DNA from: an uncultured bacterium
Lineage (GTDB): Bacteria; Bacteroidota; Bacteroidia; Bacteroidales; Bacteroidaceae
Assembly: GCA_905215655.1 (NCBI GenBank)
Contig: CAJMQT010000018.1
Location: forward strand, 1 to 22,722
Direction: 5' to 3'
Length of the DNA: 22,722 nucleotides
Program-made: the position numbers and the translations under genes
In this document: positions 1-6,653 of the stretch, one piece after another
Position numbering within the stretch: the stretch's first letter is position 1
Layout: every line of letters begins with the position of its first letter
Notes under the pieces: model-generated
Databases searched by the model: none
Seen by the model: the letters and a program-made list of their open reading frames with translations, nothing else
Told to the model about the DNA's origin: nothing

Positions 1-27
1 GTAAAGAAGGTGATTAGAAAAAAGTAA
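1..27 (+). CDS. C-terminal tail of a truncated gene (tentative)
   Basis: Reading from base 1, eight codons give VKKVIRKK and then a TAA stop at 25-27. The very basic tail, followed about 30 bases later by a strong hairpin that can terminate in both directions, fits the end of a plus-strand gene that starts left of the window. Eight residues are far too few to identify it. The other two forward frames also close quickly (at 2 and 15), so the frame is a guess from tail composition and from the position of the terminator. Confidence 0.25.
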   Translation, partial: VKKVIRKK

Positions 28-55
28 TTCCGAAACCTTAATATAAAACATATAA

Positions 56-94
56 AAAAGCGGTTGACGACTCGATTTGTCGTCAACCGCTTTT
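56..94. terminator. Bidirectional intrinsic terminator
   Basis: A perfect 16-bp inverted repeat (56-71 with 79-94) encloses a 7-base loop TCGATTT. The stem ends in AAAA on one side and TTTT on the other, so either strand gives a GC-rich hairpin ending in U. It lies between the gene that apparently ends at 27 on the plus strand and the M23 peptidase gene that ends at 115 on the minus strand, which is where a shared terminator is expected. Confidence 0.85.
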
Positions 95-114
95 ATTTAT
101 TCCTATTTTTACAA

Positions 115-1059
115 TTATGAATATCTCAAAATCTGTCCCGGACGCAGGCGCTGGCTCTTCTTTATCCGGTTGAGCTTGCACAATTTGTCTATCGTTATGC
201 CGCGCTTACGTGCTATTGCGGACAAGGTCTCGCCCTTCTTCACCTTGTGATAGCGTACGTCGTTTTCCACGCTTCTCGAAGAATTTGCGTACTTGCTGCT
301 GCGGCTTCCTGTTGCCGTTGCTGCCTCTTCGTCGGTGTTTTCAGAGTTGTTACGGCTCGCCAAAGCCGGCGCGTTGTGCGATTTGTTACGACGGAAGGTG
401 TATGTGTCGCCCGTTACGTCTTGGTTCTTGAAGTCGAACATGAGAGCCGGGTCGAGTGCAACGCCGCAGAGTCGTGTCTCGAAGTGCAGGTGCGAACCCG
501 TGCTTCTTCCGGTGTTTCCACCAAGACCGATGGCGTCTCCGGGATTGACGGTCTGGTTTTCTTCAACCAGATGCTTTGACATGTGTCCGTAGATTGTCTC
601 CAAACCGTTGTAGTGGCGTATCACGACGTAGTTGCCATAGCCGTTTGCTTCGTATTTTACAATTCTCACTTTACCGGCAAATGCGGAGCGTATGGTGTCG
701 CCGATGTAAACTTTCACGTCGATACCTTTGTGCATACGTCCCCAACGACGTCCGAAATTGGATGTTATCACGCGACTTGTTGTCGGCATGCAAAAGTGTT
801 TCAGGTTTATGCGGAACGAGTCGGGCAGTTCCGATGCGCGGTGAGCGTATTTGTTGCTCCATTCCTTATAGAGCTGTGCCGATGGCGAGCCGCTCTGCTC
901 TTTGTGTATGATGTCGCGCAGGGCGAGCGTGTCAACAGCCTTCATTTTTCTGTCGATAGGTGCCTGACGGGCAAGGAGATCCTGTGCCGTTGCCGCTACC
1001 GACGTCAGAGTCAATAATGTTGTAAATGCAAATTTCCTTATAGCTCGTTTAAAATACAT
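115..1059 (-). CDS. Secreted M23 family metallopeptidase with C-terminal LysM domain
   Basis: A predicted cell-wall hydrolase (314 aa) that would cut peptide cross-links of peptidoglycan in the periplasm. Residues 1-26 form a signal peptide (basic start, hydrophobic core, cleavage after ATAQ). The LytM-like zinc fold spans about 95-210. H110 and D114 (HKGID) and H192 (HLHFE) match the zinc ligands, and H159 (YGHM) and H190 match the catalytic histidines, so the protein looks active rather than a degenerate regulator. A low-complexity Ser/Asn/Thr linker (about 220-265) leads to one LysM peptidoglycan-binding domain (about 270-313; KKGETLSAIARKRGITID). It stands alone on the minus strand, with a terminator behind and a long gap in front. 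The exact cell-wall role (division, envelope turnover) cannot be read from sequence. Confidence 0.93.
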   Translation of the reverse strand: MYFKRAIRKFAFTTLLTLTSVAATAQDLLARQAPIDRKMKAVDTLALRDIIHKEQSGSPSAQLYKEWSNKYAHRASELPDSFRINLKHFCMPTTSRVITSNFGRRWGRMHKGIDVKVYIGDTIRSAFAGKVRIVKYEANGYGNYVVIRHYNGLETIYGHMSKHLVEENQTVNPGDAIGLGGNTGRSTGSHLHFETRLCGVALDPALMFDFKNQDVTGDTYTFRRNKSHNAPALASRNNSENTDEEAATATGSRSSKYANSSRSVENDVRYHKVKKGETLSAIARKRGITIDKLCKLNRIKKSQRLRPGQILRYS

Positions 1060-1109
1060 GTCTTGTTATTACTTGGTTAAGATAAAGATGCGGACGTTTT
1101 CCGCGTGCG

Positions 1110-1146
1110 ATAATCGGAAATTTGACAAGTGTAAGTTTCCGATTAT
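1110..1146 (-). promoter_or_regulatory. Inverted repeat in the leader of the M23 gene
   Basis: A perfect 11-bp inverted repeat, ATAATCGGAAA (1110-1120) with TTTCCGATTAT (1136-1146), encloses a 15-base loop. It lies between the likely -7 box (1161-1168) and the ATG at 1059, so in the transcript it would be a 5' leader hairpin; in DNA it could be a dyad operator. A smaller stem (GCGGA ... TTCCGC, 1090-1104) follows. No known riboswitch or operator is recognised. Confidence 0.45.
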
Positions 1147-1160
1147 TACAAAAACTGTTG

Positions 1161-1168
1161 CAAAGATA
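1161..1168 (-). promoter_or_regulatory. Probable -7 box for the M23 peptidase gene
   Basis: On the minus strand the bases read TATCTTTG, a full match to the Bacteroidetes -7 consensus TAnnTTTG. I do not see a clear TTG-type -33 box at 19-21 bases, so the call rests on the -7 box and its position about 100 bases before the ATG. Confidence 0.45.
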
Positions 1169-1447
1169 ATAAATTTTTTGATATGTTGTTCGGGCGTTAA
1201 CAACTTTATTTACACTTTAACACAGCCTTTTGGCTCGAAAACGGCATGTTCGGACATCGTTTTTGTGCGCGATAACGGTTGTATGTCGCGGTTTCGGCGG
1301 CGTCAGGTTGCCCGGCGAATCGCCATGTTTAGGAATGTAATTGATTGTTAAATATAGTTATCGTGCTGCCTCTTGTCTTTTCTTATGTATCTTGAAAAAA
1401 CGCTGTTCGTAAGTGTCTGTATGCCAAAACGTTAGATGTTGCTTTCC

Positions 1448-1550
1448 AAAAGGCGGTCTTTTGCGTTGTAAAAGACCGCCTTTTATCGTCTGAAAGACCG
1501 CCTTTCATGATGCAAAAGGTTGTCTTTTACAAGTTGAAAGCTTTGCTGCT
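1448..1550. repeat. 22-bp phased palindrome array 1
   Basis: Four clear 15-base units start at 1448, 1470, 1492 and 1514, exactly 22 bases apart, with a decayed fifth at 1536. The 7-base spacers are GCGTTGT, ATCGTCT, ATGATGC and ACAAGTT. Unit 1 (AAAAGGCGGTCTTTT) is the exact reverse complement of unit 2, giving a 15-bp hairpin with a 7-base loop (1448-1484). Unit 3 has G...C at its outer ends in place of A...T, so the symmetry is kept. The left edge carries the end sequence TTTCCAAAAG (1443-1452) shared with array 4. Confidence 0.9.
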
Positions 1551-1698
1551 GTTTTTCAACTCCTTTCAGATGAGGTTTTAATGTGAAAAAATATTAAACC
1601 CGGAAACGGCGGATTTGTTGACTATGTGAAAATACGAAAAAATAAAAAGGAAAATCAAAAAAGATTGGATTTTATGCCCGAAATAGGCGGAAAAGAGA

Positions 1699-1706
1699 TA
1701 AATTTG
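1699..1706 (+). promoter_or_regulatory. -7 box for tRNA-Ser
   Basis: TAAATTTG fully matches the Bacteroidetes -7 consensus TAnnTTTG and lies about 30 bases before the mature tRNA 5' end. The -33 region is weak. Confidence 0.55.
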
Positions 1707-1736
1707 CACCTCGTAAGACGAAAGTCGTTTTTATAT

Positions 1737-1824
1737 GGAAAGGTGCTCGAGTGGCTGAAGAGGCACGCCTGGAAAGCGTGTAATCGGCGAAACCGATTCG
1801 GGGGTTCGAATCCCCCTCTTTCCG
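1737..1824 (+). tRNA. tRNA-Ser (anticodon GGA)
   Basis: An 88-base class II tRNA. The acceptor stem GGAAAGG pairs with TCTTTCC (one G-U at the last pair), followed by discriminator G1824. The D arm is at about 1746-1761. The anticodon arm is CACGC-CTGGAAA-GCGTG with GGA at 1771-1773. A long variable arm (TCGGCGAAACCGA) is typical of serine tRNAs, and the T arm contains GGTTCGAATCC. The 3' CCA is not encoded (CAG follows), so it would be added after transcription. It reads UCU and UCC codons. No partial duplication of its 3' end is seen in this window, so there is no sign of an integrated element. Confidence 0.97.
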
Positions 1825-1961
1825 CAGAAGTCTTTTAATGCGGGCTCCATTGGGCTTGTTTGCCGCACGAAAGCCACAACAGTCGGCAAAGGCGGTCCCC
1901 GCACAGCAGAGAGAACAACGGCGCGGAGCAATGGAACACGCCTTAAATCCTTATAAAACTT

Positions 1962-2888
1962 ATGAACAACCCGATTGCAAAGACTGCAATAATACTCCTC
2001 CTGATATTTTTTCAATGCCACGGAGTCGTCGCTCAGAGCGGCGTCAATGATAATCTGTTGAAGCGTAAGGCTGTCTCGACATTGGCGGCAGACCAAAAGA
2101 AGACCCCGACAAAGGCGAAAACAGCCGAGGTGAAACCGGAAACGGAGGACGCGACAGTCACCGCCGACACCGTGACGGCTGCGGCCGCTGCCGACACTCT
2201 CGACCTTGACATGACGGCGGAAGCCGACTCGCTGCTGCTGCCGGAAGAGAGCACGGGCTTTCATCAGACGATAAAGACAAAGTTTATCGAGGGCAACGCC
2301 TTCTTTATGTCGCTCGTGGCGCTTGCCCTTGTGCTCGGTCTTGCTCTCTGCATCGAGCGCATTATTTATCTCACCTTGTCGGAAATAAATGCCAAAAAAC
2401 TGATAGCCGACATTTCACGGCGCGTCGAAGAGGGCGATATCGAAGGCGCACGGACGCTCTGCCAAGAGGCTCGCGGACCCGTGGCCGCTATCTGCGACCG
2501 GGCACTCGCACATGTTTCCGACAGTATCGAAGATATCGAGAGGGGCATAACGTCATACGGCTCCGTTCAGGCGGCAAACCTTGAAAACGGCTGTTCGTGG
2601 ATAACGCTCTTCATCGCGATGACCCCGTCGCTTGGATTTCTCGGCACCGTAATCGGCATGGTCATGGCTTTCGAACAGATACAGATGGCGGGCGACATCA
2701 GTCCGACCATAGTTGCGTCGGGCATGAAAGTGTCTCTGCTCACCACAATCTTCGGACTCATCTCGGCATTAATCCTCCAAGTGTTCTACAACTTCATACT
2801 TTCCAAAATAGAACACATTGTCAGTCAGATGGAAGAATCCGCAATTTCGCTGCTTGAAATATTATTAAAATACAAACAGAAACGATGA
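1962..2888 (+). CDS. exbB: ExbB/TolQ/MotA family proton channel subunit
   Basis: The core subunit of an energy-transducing complex that uses the proton gradient across the inner membrane to drive work in the periplasm or outer membrane. The 308-aa protein has an N-terminal signal-like helix (4-24), then an Ala/Thr/Lys-rich periplasmic stretch (about 30-100) common in Bacteroidetes ExbB, and three membrane helices at about 114-137, 211-236 and 256-280. The conserved family segment TPSLGFLGTVIGMVMAFEQI is at 221-240. The cytoplasmic loop lies between helices 1 and 2. The stop overlaps the start of the next gene by 4 bases (ATGA). Two exbD genes follow but no tonB gene, so whether it powers TonB, Tol-type or gliding/T9SS-type machinery is not decided by this locus. 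Confidence 0.93.
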   Translation: MNNPIAKTAIILLLIFFQCHGVVAQSGVNDNLLKRKAVSTLAADQKKTPTKAKTAEVKPETEDATVTADTVTAAAAADTLDLDMTAEADSLLLPEESTGFHQTIKTKFIEGNAFFMSLVALALVLGLALCIERIIYLTLSEINAKKLIADISRRVEEGDIEGARTLCQEARGPVAAICDRALAHVSDSIEDIERGITSYGSVQAANLENGCSWITLFIAMTPSLGFLGTVIGMVMAFEQIQMAGDISPTIVASGMKVSLLTTIFGLISALILQVFYNFILSKIEHIVSQMEESAISLLEILLKYKQKR

Positions 2889-3421
2889 AAATACGACTGC
2901 CGAAGCATATTGAAAGCACACCCACACGCCGTCTGTCGACGCGAGTGATGTATGCGCTGGTTCTGCTTACAGCGCTCGTTTTCGGTGCGTTTTACCTCAT
3001 CGGATATGATATTCCGTATGACGAGGATCCGTCGTTGGACGCTCCTCTGCTTACGGATGCCGTCCTCGGCGTTATTTATCTCTTTCTGATTGTTGCCGCG
3101 GTGCTTGCCGTCGGCTCTTGCGTTAAAGGCATACGTGCCGGTGACAGCTCCGAATCTGTGGTCAACAACATACCTGTTGCACGCATTACGGCACTCATAT
3201 CCGTCTTCACCGTCCTTTGCATAGCAGTCACCTTCTTGCTCGGCTCGTCGGAACCGTTGCTTGTCAACGGCGTAAAATACGCCGACGCGTTCTGGCTGAA
3301 AACCACGGACATGCTGATAAGCACCATCGGCGTGCTGCTTTTCGTCGCTGTCTGCGGAGCAGTTTTCGGACTGTCGGGATATAACAGAAAGATAAAATTG
3401 CGGTCGAAAGGCAGACGGTAA
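2885..3421 (+). CDS. Four-helix membrane protein of the exbB-exbD operon, function unknown
   Basis: A 178-aa protein with four hydrophobic segments (about 20-40, 57-80, 100-120, 141-164), a basic N-terminus and a strongly basic C-terminus (NRKIKLRSKGRR), which places both ends in the cytoplasm. It shows no ExbB or ExbD signature and I recognise no named family. The start overlaps the exbB stop by 4 bases, and exbD follows 47 bases later, so it is almost certainly co-expressed. Location suggests an accessory subunit or assembly factor of the Exb complex; that is inference from context alone. Confidence 0.82.
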   Translation: MKIRLPKHIESTPTRRLSTRVMYALVLLTALVFGAFYLIGYDIPYDEDPSLDAPLLTDAVLGVIYLFLIVAAVLAVGSCVKGIRAGDSSESVVNNIPVARITALISVFTVLCIAVTFLLGSSEPLLVNGVKYADAFWLKTTDMLISTIGVLLFVAVCGAVFGLSGYNRKIKLRSKGRR

Positions 3422-3468
3422 CAGTCTGAAACCACATTGCGGCGGATTAAAAACGAAAAAACAAACCT

Positions 3469-4005
3469 ATGTTTCAGAGGCATAAAAGAACAGCGTTTCC
3501 ACAGCTTAATACCACATCTACGGCTGATATTTCATTCATCCTGCTGGTGTTCTTCCTTGTGATGACGTCGATGGACATCGACAAAGGACTGTCGCGCCAG
3601 TTGCCTCCGACGGATAATGACAAGCGGGAGGAGGTGACCGACGTGAAGAAAGGTAACCTCTTGGAACTGCAACTCACGTCTTCCGGACAGTTGTTTGCCG
3701 ACGGAAAGCTTCTGAACGTTGACAAGCTACGCTCCCGCACGGCGCATTTCATCGCAAAGGCAGCCGACCGTCGCTCCTGCATCATTACTCTCGATGTAGA
3801 CAGAAACACTCCTTACGACGCTTATTTCAAAGTGCAGAACGAGCTGATGGCGGCTTATAACACTCTGCGCGACCGCTATGCGCTGCGTACTTACGGGCAG
3901 ACCTACGCCCGATGTACGGCAGAACAGCGTGAGAATGTCCGTAAACATTATCCTCAGAGAATTGTCGAAACGACGTCGGAAGGCGTGAAAGGAGGTGCCG
4001 AATGA
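3469..4005 (+). CDS. exbD: ExbD/TolR family protein, first copy
   Basis: The plug/stator subunit that partners ExbB. The protein (178 aa) has a short basic cytoplasmic start, one membrane helix (about 19-34, ADISFILLVFFLVMT) and a periplasmic domain. D20 at the helix entrance is the conserved aspartate that carries protons through the channel in ExbD and TolR. The segment after the helix (SRQLPP) is the usual family feature. The last 4 bases overlap the start of the second exbD (ATGA). Bacteroidetes commonly carry paired exbD genes, and the two proteins may form a heterodimer. Confidence 0.92.
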   Translation: MFQRHKRTAFPQLNTTSTADISFILLVFFLVMTSMDIDKGLSRQLPPTDNDKREEVTDVKKGNLLELQLTSSGQLFADGKLLNVDKLRSRTAHFIAKAADRRSCIITLDVDRNTPYDAYFKVQNELMAAYNTLRDRYALRTYGQTYARCTAEQRENVRKHYPQRIVETTSEGVKGGAE

Positions 4006-4478
4006 GCCTTATAGTCTGCAAACACCGCCGTGTCCCGCCTTTAAGGACCGCCGCGCTGCCTGACCTTATCTTCGTCGTGCTCTTCTTCTTTATTATGGTC
4101 ACACGGATGAGAGAAGTCACTCTGAAAGTGAAATATCGTGTTCCGGCAGGTACCGAACTCACCAAACTTACAAAGAAATCAGCCGTCACATATATTTATA
4201 TAGGACAGCCCGTCAAGCCGATGCAGTCCTCTGGCGGTACAGAGACACGCATCCAGATTAACGATAAGTTTGCCGACATTCCCGCGGTGACCGATTATGT
4301 AGCTGACGAACGCAAGCACATGTCGCCCGAAGACGCCCGTATTATGAGTGTTTCGGTAAAAGCCGACCGTGCCACACGCATGGGAATAATCAGCGATGTG
4401 AAGGAGGCGCTGAGACAGGCAGGCGCTTTCCGCATCAACTATTCAGCCGTGTCGGAAGGTGAAAAGGTGAAAAAATGA
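4002..4478 (+). CDS. exbD: ExbD/TolR family protein, second copy
   Basis: The second ExbD-like subunit (158 aa), overlapping the first by 4 bases. A basic N-terminus is followed by a single membrane helix (about 20-36, PDLIFVVLFFFIMV) whose entrance carries the conserved proton-carrying D21. The periplasmic part is about 120 residues. It differs clearly from the first copy in the N-terminal motif (VPPLRTAALPD rather than FPQLNTTSTAD), so the pair is not a recent duplication. It is the last gene of the exb operon; the following gap of about 125 bases holds the lrp promoter. Confidence 0.92.
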   Translation: MSLIVCKHRRVPPLRTAALPDLIFVVLFFFIMVTRMREVTLKVKYRVPAGTELTKLTKKSAVTYIYIGQPVKPMQSSGGTETRIQINDKFADIPAVTDYVADERKHMSPEDARIMSVSVKADRATRMGIISDVKEALRQAGAFRINYSAVSEGEKVKK

Positions 4479-4554
4479 AATAGGTCGGTTGCTTGATAAA
4501 CAGCATTTCAAGTTTTAATCTATAACGAAAAATTAAAATTTTGCTTTCAATTTG

Positions 4555-4584
4555 TTGCTGAAATGATAATTTTAAGTATCTTTG
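4555..4584 (+). promoter_or_regulatory. Promoter of the Lrp/AsnC regulator
   Basis: A TTG box at 4555-4557, a 19-base spacer, and TATCTTTG at 4577-4584, a full match to the Bacteroidetes -33/-7 promoter pattern. It sits 21 bases before the ATG at 4606 and shows that an upstream in-frame TTG (4582) is not the start. Confidence 0.75.
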
Positions 4585-4605
4585 CATCTAAATAATACTA
4601 ATAAA

Positions 4606-5100
4606 ATGGCACATCACAATTTAGATTCATTAGACAAGAAGATACTGAAACTCGTCGCAGAAGACGCCCGTATCCCATTTCTTGAAGTGGCGCGCTCGTG
4701 TAATGTAAGCGGTGCCGCCATTCATCAACGTATTCAGAAATTGAACAATCTCGGAGTACTGAAAGGCTCGAAGTTTATCATCGATCCTGAAAAAATAGGT
4801 TACGAGACATGCGCTTACATCGGTCTGAACCTGAAAAACCCGGAAAGTTTTGATGCCGTGGTTGAGGAACTGAGAAACATTCCCGAAGTTGTGGAATGTC
4901 ATTATACCACCGGCGATTACGATATGTTTATCAAAATCTACGCCCTCAACAACCATCATCTGCTCAATATCATCCACGACCGTTTGCAGCCGCTCGGTCT
5001 GTCAAGAAGCGAAACGATTATTTCGTTCAATTCGGCGTTCAACAGACAACTGCCGATTGTCGACATTCCGGTCGACGATGTTATTGATATTGAGGAATAA
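4606..5100 (+). CDS. Lrp/AsnC family transcriptional regulator
   Basis: A DNA-binding regulator (164 aa) of the leucine-responsive/asparagine family, which usually senses an amino acid and controls amino-acid metabolism genes. The N-terminal winged helix-turn-helix (about 8-62) contains the family pattern LDxxDxxIL near the start and a recognition helix around SGAAIHQRIQKL. The C-terminal RAM ligand-binding and oligomerisation domain spans about 70-150 (GYETCAYIGLNL; ECHYTTGDYDMFIKIYA). An in-frame upstream TTG lies inside the -7 box, so the ATG at 4606 is chosen. It is expressed from its own promoter and ends against the convergent folA gene. The effector cannot be told from sequence. Confidence 0.93.
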   Translation: MAHHNLDSLDKKILKLVAEDARIPFLEVARSCNVSGAAIHQRIQKLNNLGVLKGSKFIIDPEKIGYETCAYIGLNLKNPESFDAVVEELRNIPEVVECHYTTGDYDMFIKIYALNNHHLLNIIHDRLQPLGLSRSETIISFNSAFNRQLPIVDIPVDDVIDIEE

Positions 5101-5142
5101 ATAACTTAAAATAGAGATTTTATATTATATTCATAAAAGCAT

Positions 5143-5176
5143 AAAGCCGGAGATATCAAATGATATTCTCCAGCTT
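5143..5176. terminator. Probable bidirectional terminator between lrp and folA
   Basis: AAAGCCGGAGATATCA pairs with TGATATTCTCCAGCTTT with one mismatch and one bulged base, in a loop of about 2 bases. The stem ends in AAA/TTT, but the U-run is short. It lies between convergent genes (lrp ends at 5100, folA ends at 5294), the expected place for a shared terminator. Confidence 0.6.
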
Positions 5177-5209
5177 TCTGTATTATTGAACTCTATCTCT
5201 TTGAGATTT

Positions 5210-5276
5210 GTACAGAAGTGCAGAAGTTTTAAAAAGCTAATGTCCGTATTCCTGTACTCCTGAACTTCTGAACTCC
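5210..5276. repeat. Facing arms of 8-base repeats downstream of folA
   Basis: The left arm holds two octamers (ACAGAAGT at 5212, GCAGAAGT at 5220). The right arm holds three in opposite orientation (TGTACTCC, TGAACTTC, TGAACTCC from 5253). The arms match as an inverted repeat at about 15 of 18 positions, so the stretch could fold as a long imperfect hairpin in the 3' region of folA. Confidence 0.6.
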
Positions 5277-5293
5277 TTTGCTTTCATCCAACC

Positions 5294-5773
5294 TTATCTT
5301 ACGTAGTCGACAAAAGCAAAGTTATAAGCATGTTTCTCATCTTTGCTGTGCTCTTCGCGCCTCATTTCACGCCAACCATCGTATGGTGGAAAGTAAGCGT
5401 CGGCATCGGAAGGCGTATCCGCAACCTCCGTCAGACACAGACGGTCGGCAAGGGGTAGGGCGGTCTCGTAGACGCGGGCGCCACCTATCACGTAAACCTC
5501 TTCCTCGTCAGCGCAATGTTCGAGCGCTTCTTCGAGCGAAGAGTAACGCTCGCAACCGGCGAAGTCTGCCGTACCACGGCTCAAAACGATATTTCTGCGG
5601 TGGGGAAGGGCACCCTTCGGCAGCGACTCAAACGTCTTTCTGCCCATTATTATGGTATGCCCTGTTGTCAGAGCCTTAAACCTTTTCAGGTCGTCGGGCA
5701 ACCAATAAATCAGCTTGTTGTCGCGACCTATCGCACGGTTGCGTGCCACCGCCGCAATAATATTCAGTTTCAT
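5294..5773 (-). CDS. folA: Dihydrofolate reductase
   Basis: This cytoplasmic enzyme reduces dihydrofolate to tetrahydrofolate with NADPH. At 159 aa it equals the usual bacterial length. Visible signatures are IIAAVARNRAIG (5-16), WLPDDLK with the catalytic acidic D27 (numbering as in E. coli), the NADPH-binding GRKTFESLP (44-52) and VIGGARVY near residue 95. It follows thyA on the same strand after an 85-base gap occupied partly by heptamer repeats. The pairing makes sense because thymidylate synthase is the main producer of dihydrofolate. Trimethoprim sensitivity cannot be judged from sequence alone. Confidence 0.97.
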   Translation of the reverse strand: MKLNIIAAVARNRAIGRDNKLIYWLPDDLKRFKALTTGHTIIMGRKTFESLPKGALPHRRNIVLSRGTADFAGCERYSSLEEALEHCADEEEVYVIGGARVYETALPLADRLCLTEVADTPSDADAYFPPYDGWREMRREEHSKDEKHAYNFAFVDYVR

Positions 5774-5814
5774 AATTTCTCGTATTTCTTCTTTTCCTTT
5801 TTGAAAGCCTCTCT

Positions 5815-5856
5815 TTAACTCATAATTCTAAACTCTTAACTCTTATTTCTTAACTC
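5815..5856. repeat. Six tandem heptamers between thyA and folA
   Basis: The plus strand reads TTAACTC, ATAATTC, TAAACTC, TTAACTC, TTATTTC, TTAACTC without interruption, ending two bases from the thyA stop. The unit resembles the heptamers flanking purT (9344-9371 and 10667-10757). Confidence 0.75.
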
Positions 5857-5858
5857 AT

Positions 5859-6653
5859 TCAGACGCTTACGACGCCCGGAATGTGAGGGTGAGGGTCATA
5901 GTTTTCAAGCGTGAAATCCTCGTATTTGAAGTCGAAGAGGTCTTTAACTTCCGGGTTAAGACGCATCGTCGGCAGTTTGCGAGGCTCTCTCTGCAACTGC
6001 AATTTCACCTGTTCGAGGTGGTTGAGATAGATGTGCGTGTCGCCCGTTGTATGTATGAATTCGCCCGGTTTCAGTCCCGTCACCTGAGCAACCATCATCA
6101 GCAACAGCGCGTAAGACGCGATGTTGAACGGCACTCCGAGGAAAGTGTCGGCGCTGCGCTGGTAAAGTTGCAGGCTGAGGCGACCCTCCGCAACGTAAAA
6201 CTGGAACAGACAGTGGCACGGCGGGAGCTTCATCTCATCAATGTCGGCTACGTTCCACGCGCTGACAATCATCCTTCGGGAGTCAGGTGAGTGCTTGATC
6301 TGTTCGAGAATGTTCTTTATCTGGTCGATGTGTCCGCCGTTATGGTCGGGCCACGAGCGCCATTGATGTCCGTAAACAGGACCGAGATTGCCGTCGGCAT
6401 CAGCCCATTCGTTCCATATCCTCACGCCGTGTTCTTGAAGATATTTCACGTTTGTGTCGCCTTTCAAGAACCAAAGTAGCTCGTAAATTATTGATTTCAG
6501 ATGCAGCTTTTTTGTCGTAAGCAGCGGGAAACCGTCTTCGAGATTAAATCTCATCTGGTTTCCGAAGATGCTGATTGTGCCCGTTCCGGTGCGGTCTTCT
6601 TTCTTCACGCCCTCCGTTGTGATGCGTTTCAGCAGGTCAAGATACTGTTTCAT
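5859..6653 (-). CDS. thyA: Thymidylate synthase
   Basis: It methylates dUMP to dTMP using methylene-tetrahydrofolate, releasing dihydrofolate for FolA. Starting at the ATG at 6653, the protein is 264 aa, exactly the length of E. coli ThyA, and the nucleophile falls at C146 in LPPCHCLFQF, the same number as in E. coli. Other family blocks are DRTGTGT (20-26), the fully conserved start QYLDLLKR, and the C-terminal HPHIPGVVSV. A longer in-frame start exists upstream but lies inside rsmF. The stop of rsmF and this start share a base (TAATG), which suggests translational coupling. Confidence 0.98.
   Translation of the reverse strand: MKQYLDLLKRITTEGVKKEDRTGTGTISIFGNQMRFNLEDGFPLLTTKKLHLKSIIYELLWFLKGDTNVKYLQEHGVRIWNEWADADGNLGPVYGHQWRSWPDHNGGHIDQIKNILEQIKHSPDSRRMIVSAWNVADIDEMKLPPCHCLFQFYVAEGRLSLQLYQRSADTFLGVPFNIASYALLLMMVAQVTGLKPGEFIHTTGDTHIYLNHLEQVKLQLQREPRKLPTMRLNPEVKDLFDFKYEDFTLENYDPHPHIPGVVSV

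Larger units (their letters stand above)
1060..1736. other. Intergenic region between the M23 gene and tRNA-Ser
   Basis: This 677-base stretch holds the promoter and leader hairpin of the M23 gene (to about 1168), repeat array 1 (1448-1550) and the tRNA promoter (about 1699). Between 1170 and 1425 I see no supported gene, RNA or terminator; a 97-codon open frame there shows no recognisable protein features. Six bases upstream of array 1, 1426-1440 (AAAACGTTAGATGTT) falls in register with the array and may be a decayed unit. Confidence 0.7.

Noticed and set aside
1058..1351. 97-codon plus-strand open frame upstream of array 1
   Set aside because: It runs through the M23 leader hairpin and promoter in antisense, has no recognisable domain, and has no promoter of its own.
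1448..1550. Regular repeat-spacer pattern resembling a CRISPR array (also at the three other arrays)
   Set aside because: Repeats of 15 bases and spacers of 7 bases are far too short, spacers resemble each other, and no cas gene is present.
1737..1824. tRNA-Ser as an attachment site of an integrated element
   Set aside because: There is no duplicated 3' tRNA segment, integrase or foreign-looking gene block next to it.
4582..4605. Longer Lrp start at a TTG
   Set aside because: The TTG is part of the -7 box itself; the transcript must start downstream of it.
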